From: JADJQU01 sp035490315
GTDB taxonomy: Bacteria > Planctomycetota > UBA1135 > GCA-002686595
Direction of reading: 5' to 3'
Assembly (NCBI GenBank): GCA_035490315.1
Contig: DATHET010000132.1
Span: 1 to 59,050 of the forward strand
DNA length: 59,050 nucleotides
A model generated the notes under the pieces. The model had not been told where the DNA came from. It searched no databases and saw nothing but the letters and a program-made list of their open reading frames with translations. Both the position numbers and the translations under genes were made by a program. Of this stretch, positions 34,123 through 43,112 are shown piece by piece. How positions within the stretch are numbered: position 1 is the stretch's first letter; every line of letters begins with the position of its first letter.

Positions 34123-35148
34123 TCAGGGCTTGGCGCTCGCCATCTCGAGCGCCTGGCGCAGTCGCTGTTGAGCAGCCTTCTGTTCGGGCTGATCCTGAGG
34201 CAGAAGGCAGCTCGGCACCGCCGCTAGCAGGAGTTTCGCGGCCTCGAGGCTCTTGTCGTCCGGCATCGTCTTGGCCAGCTTCTCGGCCCGCGCTTGCAGG
34301 GTATGGAAGCGCGCGGGATCGGCAACCGGGGCCTTGCGCCAGCTGCTTGCCTCAGGCGGCAGGCCGGCGGCGTGCTTCTTCGCATCGTCGACCCGCGACT
34401 TGAGGCTCGGGTGATCGCTCATCATCTCGCTCTGCGTGTCGAGGCCCATGTCGATCATCCGCTGGAAGAAGTCCCCGAAGCGATCCGGGTCCCAGCCTGC
34501 GTGGGTATAGAACTGGAAGCCGAGCTTGTCCGCCTCGGCTTCGTCATCGCGCGTGTAGCCCATGTTGATGAACTGTCCGGCCGCGAGGCCCAGGCCAGCG
34601 GCGATCGGTCCGTATTCGGCCCCGTGTTCCTTGCCGCCCAGCAGGTAGGCGCCGATGCCCGCCGCGGCGCCGCCGCCGAGCGCCAGGTACTGGCGGTTCA
34701 TGCCCTTGTGCACGTGGCGGGCATAGACATGGCCGTATTCGTGGGCGACGACCGCGGCGAGCTCGTCCTCGCTGCTGCAGGTCGTCAGGAGCTTGGTGTA
34801 GATGTACATATGGGTTCCGCCGGTCGTGAAAGCGTTCAGTGTCTCGCTGTTCACGAAGTGGAAGGCCATCTGGTCGGAGAACATCCAGGCGTCGTCTTCC
34901 TTCTTGTGGCTCTTGGGCCCGAAGCCCTGGGCGTCGAGGGCTCGAGCCGCGTCGACAACACGCCGCCCCATGGTCTGGATGTAGCCAGCCAGCTCGGAAT
35001 CCGAGAGCACGGCGGGCTTGAGCTGGTTGTGCGTGTCGGAGGCCTGGGCGATGACCTGGCGGTCGGTCGCGCAGCCCGCGCCAGCGAAAGCCAGGGTGAC
35101 GACCGCAAGAGACGCTGCCAGACGGCGCCTGATTTGGATGGAACGCAT
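34123..35148 (-). CDS. M48 family zinc metallopeptidase lipoprotein
   Basis: A 341-residue exported protein. Lipoprotein signal with lipobox AGAGC (Cys26). The zinc motif HEYGH at 136-140 sits in DELAAVVAHEYGHVYARH; the third ligand is in the later TRDDEAEADKLGF motif. It is related to BepA/LoiP-type periplasmic quality-control peptidases of outer-membrane proteins, but lacks TPR repeats. The ATG at 35148 is unambiguous. The SLC13-type gene lies 70 bp upstream on the same strand. Confidence 0.92.
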   Translation of the reverse strand: MRSIQIRRRLAASLAVVTLAFAGAGCATDRQVIAQASDTHNQLKPAVLSDSELAGYIQTMGRRVVDAARALDAQGFGPKSHKKEDDAWMFSDQMAFHFVNSETLNAFTTGGTHMYIYTKLLTTCSSEDELAAVVAHEYGHVYARHVHKGMNRQYLALGGGAAAGIGAYLLGGKEHGAEYGPIAAGLGLAAGQFINMGYTRDDEAEADKLGFQFYTHAGWDPDRFGDFFQRMIDMGLDTQSEMMSDHPSLKSRVDDAKKHAAGLPPEASSWRKAPVADPARFHTLQARAEKLAKTMPDDKSLEAAKLLLAAVPSCLLPQDQPEQKAAQQRLRQALEMASAKP

Positions 35149-35218
35149 GGTGGCCCGGGCTCATCAACTGGCGTGCCGGAAATCCACAGGACTCGCCCAT
35201 CGGGGCCTGGAAAGCGGC

Positions 35219-36994
35219 CTACCAGAGCAGCGGCACCATGATCATCGACGTCACGAACGCGATCAGGGTCAGCGGGAATCCGACGCGCATGAAGTCGGAG
35301 AACCGGTAACGGCCCGGGCCGTAAACCAGCAGGCAGGCGGGCTCCAAGGGCGTCAGGAAGGAGCAGGACGCCGCGAGGGTGACCGCGATCACCAGCGGGC
35401 GGGGGTCGAGGTTCAAGGTGCGCGCGGTCTCGACGGCGATCGGCAGCACGATCAGCGCTGCGGCCTGATTCGACATCGGTTGCGAGAGCACCATGGTCAA
35501 GACGTAGAAGGCCGCCATGACCGCGTAGCCGCCGAAGGGGCTCACATGGTCCACGACCAGCTGCGCGAGCCAGCCCGAAGCCCCGGTTTTTACCATCGCC
35601 GTCCCGAAGGCCAGCATCACTCCGATCAACACCAGGAGGCGCCAATCGACGCTCGCGTAGGCTTCCTCGGCTCGCAGGCAGCGCGTCAGGAGCAGGAGCA
35701 GCACGCCGAGCAGGAAGGCGATCGGCAGGGCGAGCAGGCCCGAGGCCCCGAGGGCGATGGCGCCTGCGAAAATCGCGGCCGACAAGGGGCCCTTTTGACT
35801 GCGCGGATGGTGGGCGGAGACGTCCTCGAGCAGCAGCATGCCCTTGGGCAGGCGATCGAAGTCATCGGCATTGCCCTTGAGCAGCAGCACGTCGCTCGGG
35901 CGCAGCTGTCGCTGCGAAATCTTGCGCACGTCGCCTTTCGCCCCCGCCGTGTGGATCCCGAGCACGGTGAAACCGCTGACATGGCTGAAGCGCATGCCGG
36001 CGAGGGTGCGACCCACCAGGTTGGAGCGCGGCAGGATCATCGCCTCGACCATACGCGAGCTGTCTTCCCGCGCCGATTCCGGCTCGTGCTTCGTTTCGGG
36101 CTTGATGCTGATCCCGGCGACGTCCTTGACGCTGAGGATGTCCTGGGCGCGGCCTTCCACGATCAACTCGTCGCCCTCCTCCAGCTTCGCGTCGTCGCGC
36201 AGCTGCAAGAGCTTGCGGGTGCTGCGGCGCACGCCGACCACGATCAGATCCATCACGTCGCCCAGCCTCAGCTGCGCAAGGGTCTTGCCGGCGAAGGGCG
36301 ATTTCTCGTCCACGATCACTTCGGCCGCGAACTTACGGTCCGGGGCGCCGCTCTCCACGGCGGCCTCGCGATCGGGCAGGAGTCGCGGCGCCAGGAACAA
36401 GAGGTAGACCATGCCGATGGCGGCGATCACCGCACCGACGGGGGTCATCTCGAAAAAACCCAGGGGCTCCATGCCGAGCTGCTTCAGGAATCCCGTGACG
36501 ACCAGGTTGGTCGAGGTGCCGATCACCGTCATCGTGCCGGTCAGGATCGACGCGAAGGCCAGAGGCATCAGGATCTTCGACGCGGGCATCTTCGCGCGCC
36601 GCGAGGCGCCGATCACCAGCGGCATGAACACTGCGGTGGTCAGCGTGTTGGAGACGAAGGCGCTCACCGCGGCCGCAGAAACCAGGATCAGGCGCGCGAA
36701 GGCCGCGGGCCGCGAGCCGCCGAAGGAAGCCATGCGCAGGCCGAGCCGCTCGACTACCCCGGTGCGGATCACGCCCTCGGTCAGGATGAACAGCGAGATC
36801 AGCACGACGATCGTCTCGCTGCCGAAGCCGGTCAAGGCTTCCTGCGGGCTCAGGAGCTCGGGTATCCAGCGCTGCGGGATCGTCAGCGCGAGCAGCAGGA
36901 TCAGCGCCACCACGTCGACCCGCAGGAAATCGCTGGCGAACAACACCAGTGCCACCACAGTCAGGATCAGTACGTAGGCGGCAGCGAGCGTCAT
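35219..36994 (-). CDS. SLC13/DASS-type transporter with TrkA-C domains
   Basis: A 591-residue membrane protein: about 5 TM helices, then two TrkA-C-like cytosolic domains (about 210-380; MDLIVVGVRRSTRKLLQLRD and FTVLGIHTAGAKGDVR), then 6 or more TM helices. This order is that of the large SLC13-type permeases often called sulfate or dicarboxylate transporters (CitT/SdcS group). The DASS signature SN-T appears as SNTLTTAVFMPLVIG and SNQAAALIVLPIAVE. Substrate (sulfate, dicarboxylate or other anion) cannot be told from the sequence. Confidence 0.88.
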   Translation of the reverse strand: MTLAAAYVLILTVVALVLFASDFLRVDVVALILLLALTIPQRWIPELLSPQEALTGFGSETIVVLISLFILTEGVIRTGVVERLGLRMASFGGSRPAAFARLILVSAAAVSAFVSNTLTTAVFMPLVIGASRRAKMPASKILMPLAFASILTGTMTVIGTSTNLVVTGFLKQLGMEPLGFFEMTPVGAVIAAIGMVYLLFLAPRLLPDREAAVESGAPDRKFAAEVIVDEKSPFAGKTLAQLRLGDVMDLIVVGVRRSTRKLLQLRDDAKLEEGDELIVEGRAQDILSVKDVAGISIKPETKHEPESAREDSSRMVEAMILPRSNLVGRTLAGMRFSHVSGFTVLGIHTAGAKGDVRKISQRQLRPSDVLLLKGNADDFDRLPKGMLLLEDVSAHHPRSQKGPLSAAIFAGAIALGASGLLALPIAFLLGVLLLLLTRCLRAEEAYASVDWRLLVLIGVMLAFGTAMVKTGASGWLAQLVVDHVSPFGGYAVMAAFYVLTMVLSQPMSNQAAALIVLPIAVETARTLNLDPRPLVIAVTLAASCSFLTPLEPACLLVYGPGRYRFSDFMRVGFPLTLIAFVTSMIMVPLLW

Positions 36995-37106
36995 CGGACG
37001 GCGAAGGGTAACTCACGCGGCCGCGATCCCGCGCTGCAATGCAGTCGTGACTCGCCGCGGGATCTAGGTAGTTGCTCTGCTTCGAGCGGTTGGCGATCGG
37101 CTCGCC

Positions 37107-37952
37107 TCAATCCCACCAGAAGTACCAGACCGTGCTCTTGCGCAGCGTGTCGGCGAGCGCGTCCAGAGTGCCCACTCCCTGGGTCACGATGTCTTCGCAG
37201 TAGTGGAACTGCTCGAAGGCCAGCACGAGCGAGTCCGTCGCGGATGCCGTCGGTCGACCCGCGCGCAGCTCGATCACGTCGCCGCCCATGGTGACCAGCT
37301 CGGCGCCGTAGCGCTCGTGCCAGTGGCGCAGCACGGCGACGTGGACTTCGGGTGGCGGGCAAGCATTCCAGCCGCCGAAACCGATGTAGGCGGGCACTTC
37401 GTGGCCAAAGCGCGTCGGGATGAGCAGCAGCCAGAGATCATCGACGGGTTTTCCGCTCAGGACGTCGAAGGGCAGGACGAACTTGTTCTGCGCCTCCGCC
37501 GGCTCGTCGGGCTTGCCGCGCGGCGCAGCGGCCTCGGGATCCTCGTTCGCTTCTTTCGCGCGAGCCTCGAGCCAGGCCTTTCCGTCGAGCGCCTTCGCGG
37601 CCTCGAGCAGTTGTTCCGCAGGCGCGAGTCCGCGTTCTTCGGCGAGCATTCCGTGCTCGTCGCGCAGCAGCACCGGGTAATAGCCGGTGCGCTCGGTGAG
37701 CGCGCGCAGCCGCTCCCAGGTGCTCAGCGCATCCTCGGAACGCAGCTGGAAGCCCAGGAGGTCCGGACGATTGGCGCTGATCTGTCGCAAGGGCGGAAGC
37801 TTCTCACCCGCCGAGGAAAACAGGCTGCGCAAGCCTTCCGCCGCAGTGGGTTCCGCGGCGACCTGGCCCGCGGCAGGCGTGGCGCTGTCCTCAGACGAGT
37901 GCCCACAACTGGCCAGCGCCAAGGCAACCAACGCGATCGCGGCGCGATCCAT
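37107..37952 (-). CDS. DUF4253 domain lipoprotein
   Basis: A 281-residue protein. The signal has a lipobox ALASC. The C-terminal part is DUF4253: PTRFGHEVPAYIGFGGWNAC, HVAVLRHWHERYGAELVTMG, DVIELRAGRP and the ending VGTLDALADTLRKSTVWYFW. Function of the family is unknown. The start ATG 37952 lies 50 bp after the stop of the MlaA-hydrolase fusion on the same strand, so they may be one transcript. Confidence 0.85.
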   Translation of the reverse strand: MDRAAIALVALALASCGHSSEDSATPAAGQVAAEPTAAEGLRSLFSSAGEKLPPLRQISANRPDLLGFQLRSEDALSTWERLRALTERTGYYPVLLRDEHGMLAEERGLAPAEQLLEAAKALDGKAWLEARAKEANEDPEAAAPRGKPDEPAEAQNKFVLPFDVLSGKPVDDLWLLLIPTRFGHEVPAYIGFGGWNACPPPEVHVAVLRHWHERYGAELVTMGGDVIELRAGRPTASATDSLVLAFEQFHYCEDIVTQGVGTLDALADTLRKSTVWYFWWD

Positions 37953-38002
37953 GCGCGAATCCTACCGCGGAGGAAGCCTCGGCCGCTCGAGACCCTGGCG
38001 AT

Positions 38003-39895
38003 TCACGGCGTCTTGCCGTTCTCGACCTGGGTCGCGGTGGTCTCGATCACTTCCTGGATCGACTCGCGGTGGAGATTGCCGAGGTGGCCGCCGGCGGGGA
38101 AGAAATGCACGCGGTCGCCGAGCAGCTCCTTGAGCCACTCGATGTCCTCGGGCCGCAGCAGCACGTCGTTCTCGTTGGCGAACAGTCGCACTTTCTCGTT
38201 GGCGCGCAAGCCTTCGGCGATCGAGTGCAGGTCGCAGCGCTCGAACATGGTCCGGGCCCCGGCGTCGTCGAAGCTCAGCGTGGGATCGCGGCGGCACAGG
38301 TAGGGAAGCAGGTAGGCGTACATGTATTCCATGTACGAATACTCGGCTGCCTCGCGGAACGCGGGGGCGCGCTCGAACCAGGTCGGCTTGGTCTTCAGGA
38401 CGCCGACGTGGTGCAGGCTCTCGATCTGCATGATCACGAACTGCAGATCCATGCGGAAGGACATCCCGATCAGGAACTGCGCCTCGAGCTTCGTGAAAGG
38501 CAGCTCGATCGCGGGCGTGAGCTCGCCCTGGCTGAGGTAGATCACCTTGGCCAGGATCTCGTGGATCTTGAGCTGTCGCTCCTCGGACGAGAACTCGAGC
38601 GGCGCATTGTAGAAGGCGTCGACCTGCTGCATCGCGTGCTCGAGGCTGACCGGAAGATCCATCGCGAGGTAGACGTCGAAGTCGATCAGACCCTCGGCCT
38701 TGGCTTCCGGCTCTCTCGCGGCGATGAACAAGGTCTGGAAGGCGCCCATCGAGATTCCCGCCAGGCGCTTCGAGGTGAATTGTCCGGCGTGTTCCTTCTC
38801 GAGATCGCGGTCGATCGCCGTGAGCGCGACGTGCAGGTCGCGCGCGTCCTGCGGCACGAACCCGGGGACGTCGACGCTCGAAGCCTCCTCGATGAACTCC
38901 CAGTTCGTCGGATTGGAGATCGTCACCACGGAGTTGCCTTTCTTGTAGGCAATCTCCGCCAGGCCGAGCGCGGCGTTGTGCAGCCGATGTCCGCCGAGTC
39001 CCGGCACGATGTAAACCAGCGGGCTAGGCTTCGGCTGGAGCCAGTAGTTGTAGTGGATGCGGTGGCCGGCGCGCACGCGCGCAGTCGAAGTCTTGCGCCT
39101 GCCGGGAAACTCGGGATCCTCGAACTTGAGGAACACCACGTCGAGGGTCTGGGACTCGGGGCTGTCGTCGTGCTGCCACGAGAAGTTCTCGATGTCGACT
39201 TCGCGGTTCAGCGAGTAGAGCGATCGCGCCGGCTCGTAGGGATCGTAGGTGGCCTCGACCAGCCGCAAAGCAGGCTCGGCTTCGTCGGCCAGGCGATTGC
39301 CGCGGCGCACCCAGGATGCTGGAAAATAGTAGTTGGCTGGGTCGGCGGCTTCGTCGGGGAGCTTGCCGAGCGCGTCGCGAAACGTGCAGGGCCCGTAGAT
39401 CGGCAGGAAGACGTAGGTGCTCTTCTTCCAACCCCACTTCGCGAAGGTCTGGCCGAAATCCTCGGGGTGAGGCTCCAAGCCCCATTTGGTCGCGGGATCG
39501 AAGAAACCGAGCAGTCCGACGGTCGTGTTGACCAGGAACCGCAGGGTTTCCTCGCCGGCCTGCGACCACTCGCCTTGCAGCGCGTTGTTGATGCCGCGTC
39601 CGGGATAGAGCAGGTTCTCTCCCGCCAGCTTGATGCGCTTGCGGAGCTCGTCCGGAGTGAGCTTCTGGTACGCGCCCGTGATCGGAGCGAACACGTAGCG
39701 CAACAGGCCGTAGTCGACCGCCGCGGAAACGCGGTTGAATGGCTCGATCGGGTCGGACGCCTGCGGGAAGGTCAGCTCTTCCTTGTGGAAGTACTCAGCG
39801 CCCGGACCGGTGTAGGCCGACCAGTCGCGACGCTCGAATGTCGTGTGGCATCCACCGACGGCGAGCAACAACGCGAGCGCAAGCAACGCTCGCAA
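38003..39895 (-). CDS. MlaA-type lipoprotein fused to an alpha/beta hydrolase
   Basis: A 630-residue lipoprotein (lipobox VGGC, Cys16). Residues about 45-190 are an MlaA/VacJ domain: DPIEPFNRVSAAVDYGLLRY, the LRFLVNTTVGLLGFFDPA helix, GLEPHPEDFGQTFAKWG and YVFLPIYGPCTFRDALGK. Residues about 280-630 are an alpha/beta hydrolase: PLVYIVPGLGGHRLHN with the oxyanion loop, Ser382 in LAGISMGAFQTLF, a probable Asp in ANENDVLLRPED and His in FFPAGGHLGNLH. MlaA removes phospholipid from the outer leaflet of the outer membrane; the hydrolase could cleave it. The combination in one chain is unusual to me. The start is a TTG at 39895; no ATG lies in frame nearby. Confidence 0.85.
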   Translation of the reverse strand: MRALLALALLLAVGGCHTTFERRDWSAYTGPGAEYFHKEELTFPQASDPIEPFNRVSAAVDYGLLRYVFAPITGAYQKLTPDELRKRIKLAGENLLYPGRGINNALQGEWSQAGEETLRFLVNTTVGLLGFFDPATKWGLEPHPEDFGQTFAKWGWKKSTYVFLPIYGPCTFRDALGKLPDEAADPANYYFPASWVRRGNRLADEAEPALRLVEATYDPYEPARSLYSLNREVDIENFSWQHDDSPESQTLDVVFLKFEDPEFPGRRKTSTARVRAGHRIHYNYWLQPKPSPLVYIVPGLGGHRLHNAALGLAEIAYKKGNSVVTISNPTNWEFIEEASSVDVPGFVPQDARDLHVALTAIDRDLEKEHAGQFTSKRLAGISMGAFQTLFIAAREPEAKAEGLIDFDVYLAMDLPVSLEHAMQQVDAFYNAPLEFSSEERQLKIHEILAKVIYLSQGELTPAIELPFTKLEAQFLIGMSFRMDLQFVIMQIESLHHVGVLKTKPTWFERAPAFREAAEYSYMEYMYAYLLPYLCRRDPTLSFDDAGARTMFERCDLHSIAEGLRANEKVRLFANENDVLLRPEDIEWLKELLGDRVHFFPAGGHLGNLHRESIQEVIETTATQVENGKTP

Positions 39896-39940
39896 GAAAT
39901 GATAGTTCGAGATGGGGATTGCCGAGGTCGGACCAGGTGA

Positions 39941-41275
39941 TCAGATGGACTTAAGATACTCCACCAGATCGTTCTTCTCGGCAGGAGTCAATCCAAGCTG
40001 GAAATGCTGGTTGTAGTGGTTGACCACGTCGAGCAGCGTCGCGAAGCGGCCGTCGTGGAAGAATCCCCCCTTCTGGTGGCTCCAAAGTCCGCGGAGCGGC
40101 GTGGTGCGATAGCGCTTGTCCGGCGAGCGATCCGCCTGGAAGTTGTCGATCCCGATCTCCGCCCCGGTGGGCAGATTCCAGCCAGGCTCGGTGAACAGGG
40201 GCTCGACGTGGCAGCGGTTGCACGCAGCCTTGCCTTCGAAGAGCTCGTCTCCACGCTCAGCCGCCGCGTGGTTGAAGCTGGTTTCCGGCGGCTTGGGTGC
40301 CGGCAGCGCCAGCTGGAAGAAGTGTAGCGCGGCGAGCTTGGGCGTCACGCGATCCGGATCGTTCTGGATGTGGCCGAAGCCCGCGCGCGCGGCGATCGGG
40401 AACTGCGTCGCGTCGTCCAGGCGCGGGTCGAAGAAGGTTCCCTTGCCGTGCATCTCGATCGTGGCCACGAAGGCGTTCCAGTGGGTGACGCTGCCCCAGC
40501 CCGTCCAGGTGTGGAGATTCACTCCGACCAGACCGAAAGCCGGCGGGATGAGCGTCGCGCCGGAAGTGCCGTTGGGTGCCATGGCCTTCCCGTCGAGCAG
40601 CAGCGCTGCATCGAACTTGCCCGGTCCCCAGCTGTGCAGCACCTGCCTGACCGTCGTCTCGTCCGTGTTGAGCAAAGTCGCGATCGAAGACAGGTCCGGT
40701 GCGAAGGCGATGATCGAGCCGACGTCGAGATCACGGTTCGCCCAACCGTCGAGACGCTTGCCGATCCCTGGAGCGAAGGAATCGTCGACGGTCGAGTGGC
40801 AGAGGGCGCACTGGATCCCGATCGATTCCAGCTGGCCCTGCTGCGTGATGAAGCCCGTGACGCCGAGCACCGCCTTCAGGCGCAGCAGCTCGATCGTCAC
40901 CGCCGGATCGTTCAAGTTCACCTGGCCAGCCGCCAGGGCCAGTTGCAGTTCCGAGGGAAGCAGCTGCACGTCGACCTTCAGCCCAAGGGCCAGGGCCTGT
41001 GCCGGGCTCAAACCCGGCCCGACTCCGCCATTCGCGACGCCCGCGACCGCCTTGTGGAGTTGCAGCGTCTGACCCCAGAAGGCTTCATCGCCGAAGGTGT
41101 CATTGCGGAAGGTCTTGCGACCGTCCTTGATCATCTTGGCGCCGTTCTGCTCCGGCGTCGGATCGCCGGAAACCACAGGTCTGCTGTTCGAGATCAAGGC
41201 CCACAGACCGATGATTGCTATTCCGCCGACGAGAACGGTGAAACCCTGTCCACTGCGCGGTCGATTGAACGTCAT
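39941..41275 (-). CDS. Membrane-anchored diheme cytochrome c peroxidase-like protein
   Basis: A 444-residue protein with an N-terminal anchor (FTVLVGGIAIIGLWAL). Two c-heme sites are present: CALCH at 156-160 and CNRCH at 352-356, about 200 residues apart, wider than in typical CcpA peroxidases. Motifs between them include WGPGKFDAALLLDG and GSVTHWNAFVATIEM. The C-terminus (RTTPLRGLWSHQKGGFFHDG, LLDVVNHYNQHF) is the MauG/CcpA signature. It reduces H2O2 or oxidises a substrate in the periplasm. ATG 41275 is chosen because AGGAA lies 8-9 bp upstream and because the anchor then starts the protein; an upstream extension to 41455 is implausible. Confidence 0.85.
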   Translation of the reverse strand: MTFNRPRSGQGFTVLVGGIAIIGLWALISNSRPVVSGDPTPEQNGAKMIKDGRKTFRNDTFGDEAFWGQTLQLHKAVAGVANGGVGPGLSPAQALALGLKVDVQLLPSELQLALAAGQVNLNDPAVTIELLRLKAVLGVTGFITQQGQLESIGIQCALCHSTVDDSFAPGIGKRLDGWANRDLDVGSIIAFAPDLSSIATLLNTDETTVRQVLHSWGPGKFDAALLLDGKAMAPNGTSGATLIPPAFGLVGVNLHTWTGWGSVTHWNAFVATIEMHGKGTFFDPRLDDATQFPIAARAGFGHIQNDPDRVTPKLAALHFFQLALPAPKPPETSFNHAAAERGDELFEGKAACNRCHVEPLFTEPGWNLPTGAEIGIDNFQADRSPDKRYRTTPLRGLWSHQKGGFFHDGRFATLLDVVNHYNQHFQLGLTPAEKNDLVEYLKSI

Positions 41276-41406
41276 GGTTGTAATTCCTGCATGGGAGGCC
41301 CCCGCATGCGCCGGGCTGAGCTTCGCGGAATGCCCTGAAGAAGACGCGGCGGCAGCGCAATTCCCATTCCGGTGACGTCGAGCGCGTGTCCCAGTGGTTA
41401 AAAGGT

Positions 41407-41439
41407 CGCCGCGAGTCACTCTTGGAGGGACTCGCGGCG
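41407..41439 (-). terminator. Rho-independent terminator of the sulfur operon
   Basis: Arms CGCCGCGAGTC (41407-41417) and GACTCGCGGCG (41429-41439) pair perfectly over 11 bp; the 11-nt loop can add a 3-bp inner stem. On the minus strand the hairpin is followed by ACCTTTTAA. It lies between the end of the rhodanese gene (41576) and the diheme gene start (41275). Confidence 0.8.
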
Positions 41440-41575
41440 TGGCAGGTGGCGTCACTAACCAATTCGCGGGCTTGTGTCCCCTACATGCCCGTGACAGTCA
41501 GGTCGCACATTCGCTGCCGGGCTTTCCACTGCACGTTCCATGCCAAGGCGCAGGCCACCTGGGGCCATCGTACGA

Positions 41576-41926
41576 TCAACCCGATTTCACCTGGCCGCGG
41601 CCGCCGCTCTGCGACGCGTTCCATTCGTCGATGCCGCCGCGGTAGTCCTCGACGTGGGTGTAGCCCGCTGCTGCGAGCTTGTTCGCCGCGCGCGTCGATG
41701 CGTCGCATTTCGATCCCGCGCAGTACACGACCACCCGCTTGTGCTTGTCGCCCGCGGTCTGCTTCTCGACGCTCTGCAGGAAGTCGGGACTGTCGAGCGG
41801 GACGTTCGTCGAGCCGTAAATGCTCGCCCGTTGGAAATCCGTTTCCGAGAGGACGCTGATGAGCGCGAACTCCTCCTTGCCGCGCTGAAGCGTCTGGAGC
41901 TCGCGGATGCTGATCGGCTTGACCAT
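41576..41926 (-). CDS. Single-domain rhodanese-like sulfurtransferase
   Basis: A 116-residue rhodanese domain with the active-site loop YCAGSKCDAST and catalytic Cys69 (CAGSKC), followed by AANKLAAAGYTHVEDYRGGI. It moves sulfane sulfur to a nucleophile acceptor. Start ATG 41926; an upstream ATG at 41953 would add 9 residues. It lies 43 bp after the MetE-core gene and ends the sulfur operon. Confidence 0.85.
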   Translation of the reverse strand: MVKPISIRELQTLQRGKEEFALISVLSETDFQRASIYGSTNVPLDSPDFLQSVEKQTAGDKHKRVVVYCAGSKCDASTRAANKLAAAGYTHVEDYRGGIDEWNASQSGGRGQVKSG

Positions 41927-41969
41927 GGTTCGCTCGGATCGAGCAAGCTCCATGCCGTCTCGGCGCTCG

Positions 41970-43112
41970 TCAGCCCTGGCGCAGGATCCTTGCAGCGCGG
42001 CTGAGCGTCTCCAGCTTGGCGCGCGCGAGATCGCGGCTCGCGACCGGACGCTCGGAGAAGGTCCCGAAGCCGCAATCAGGATTCAGGTAGATGCGCTCTG
42101 GCTCCACGAAGCGGGTCACCTCGCGCACGCGAGAGGCAACCGCTTGCGGGTCCTCGAGATCGGTGGTGCGCGGATTGACGGCTCCCAGGCCGAGCGTGGC
42201 CTTCGCAGGCAGCAGGGCGAGCACCGACAAGGGTCCCGCGCGCGGTGTCGCGTACTCGAGGACGAACTGACCGACGCCCATGCGGCGCAGGGTCGGCATC
42301 AATTCGGCGTAGGAGCCCGACAGGAGCACGTCTTCCTGCGTGCTCCAATTGCCGCGGCAAACGTGCAGGCCGATCGTCGGCCCTTCGAAGCCAGCCACCA
42401 CGCGGTTGATCAGCATCGCGGCGAGCTCGAGCTCTTCCTCGGGGCTGGATTTCGCCGCTAGCGCCGCGCACATGAACGTGCGCGTCGCGGATTTGCCGGC
42501 GAAGACCAGCTCCGAGAGCACTGGCTCGTCGAACTGCACGAAATCTGCGCCTGCGGCGACCAGCTCGGTCAACTCCTCGCGCAGGATCCTCACCAGGTCG
42601 TCGTTGAGCGCCTCGCGCGTCGGATAGGCCGCTTCCGAAAGGCCTTTGACCCAGATCGAGCGCGACAGGAGATAAGGACCAGGGAGGGTGAGCTTCAGCG
42701 GAAGCTCGGTCTTTCCGCGCGCGAAGGCGAGATCGCGGCCGATCAGGGATCCGCGGCGCGCGAGCCGGCCGGTCACCACCGGGTTCTTGATCGCGAAGGC
42801 CGGCACGTCGAGCGCGCGCAGCAGGCCCTCGAAGGCGGCCTTGTCCTCGACGTAGTTCAAGAGCTCCGCCATCGTCATCAGCTTCAGGCCGTCGAGGCGT
42901 TCGCACAGGAAGGAGAAGAAGTTGTCGCGCCGCTGCTCTCCGTCGCTCGGCATGTCCGCGCCGGCTTCGATCTGATCGCGGATCGCCTCGCTGCAGGCGC
43001 GCTCGCGCAAGGCTTCGAGATCCTTCGAGCCGCGGCGCTGGGCTTCGAGCAGGTAGGCGGGCCGCGGCCAGGAGCCGACGACGGTCACGGGGAAGAGGGG
43101 CAGTCCTTTCAT
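41970..43112 (-). CDS. MetE C-terminal-core methyltransferase (cobalamin-independent methionine synthase family)
   Basis: A 380-residue protein with only the catalytic TIM-barrel domain of MetE; full-length MetE is about 750. The zinc ligands are visible: His250 and Cys252 in IGLHVCRGN and Cys347 in NPDCGFGTF; Glu286 is a candidate fourth ligand. A VQFDEPVL motif binds substrate carboxylate. The C-R-G-N variant is that of the YxjG/YxjH-type and core-MetE (MesA-D-like) proteins, which methylate homocysteine with methyl donors other than the polyglutamyl folate. An epoxyalkane-CoM transferase-like role cannot be excluded. The ATG at 43112 overlaps the stop of the TusA-OsmC gene. Confidence 0.85.
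   Translation of the reverse strand: MKGLPLFPVTVVGSWPRPAYLLEAQRRGSKDLEALRERACSEAIRDQIEAGADMPSDGEQRRDNFFSFLCERLDGLKLMTMAELLNYVEDKAAFEGLLRALDVPAFAIKNPVVTGRLARRGSLIGRDLAFARGKTELPLKLTLPGPYLLSRSIWVKGLSEAAYPTREALNDDLVRILREELTELVAAGADFVQFDEPVLSELVFAGKSATRTFMCAALAAKSSPEEELELAAMLINRVVAGFEGPTIGLHVCRGNWSTQEDVLLSGSYAELMPTLRRMGVGQFVLEYATPRAGPLSVLALLPAKATLGLGAVNPRTTDLEDPQAVASRVREVTRFVEPERIYLNPDCGFGTFSERPVASRDLARAKLETLSRAARILRQG

Noticed and set aside
35018..37294. A 758-codon plus-strand open frame
   Set aside because: It lies antisense to the SLC13-type transporter and the M48 gene and is Gln/Arg/His-rich, typical of a shadow frame.
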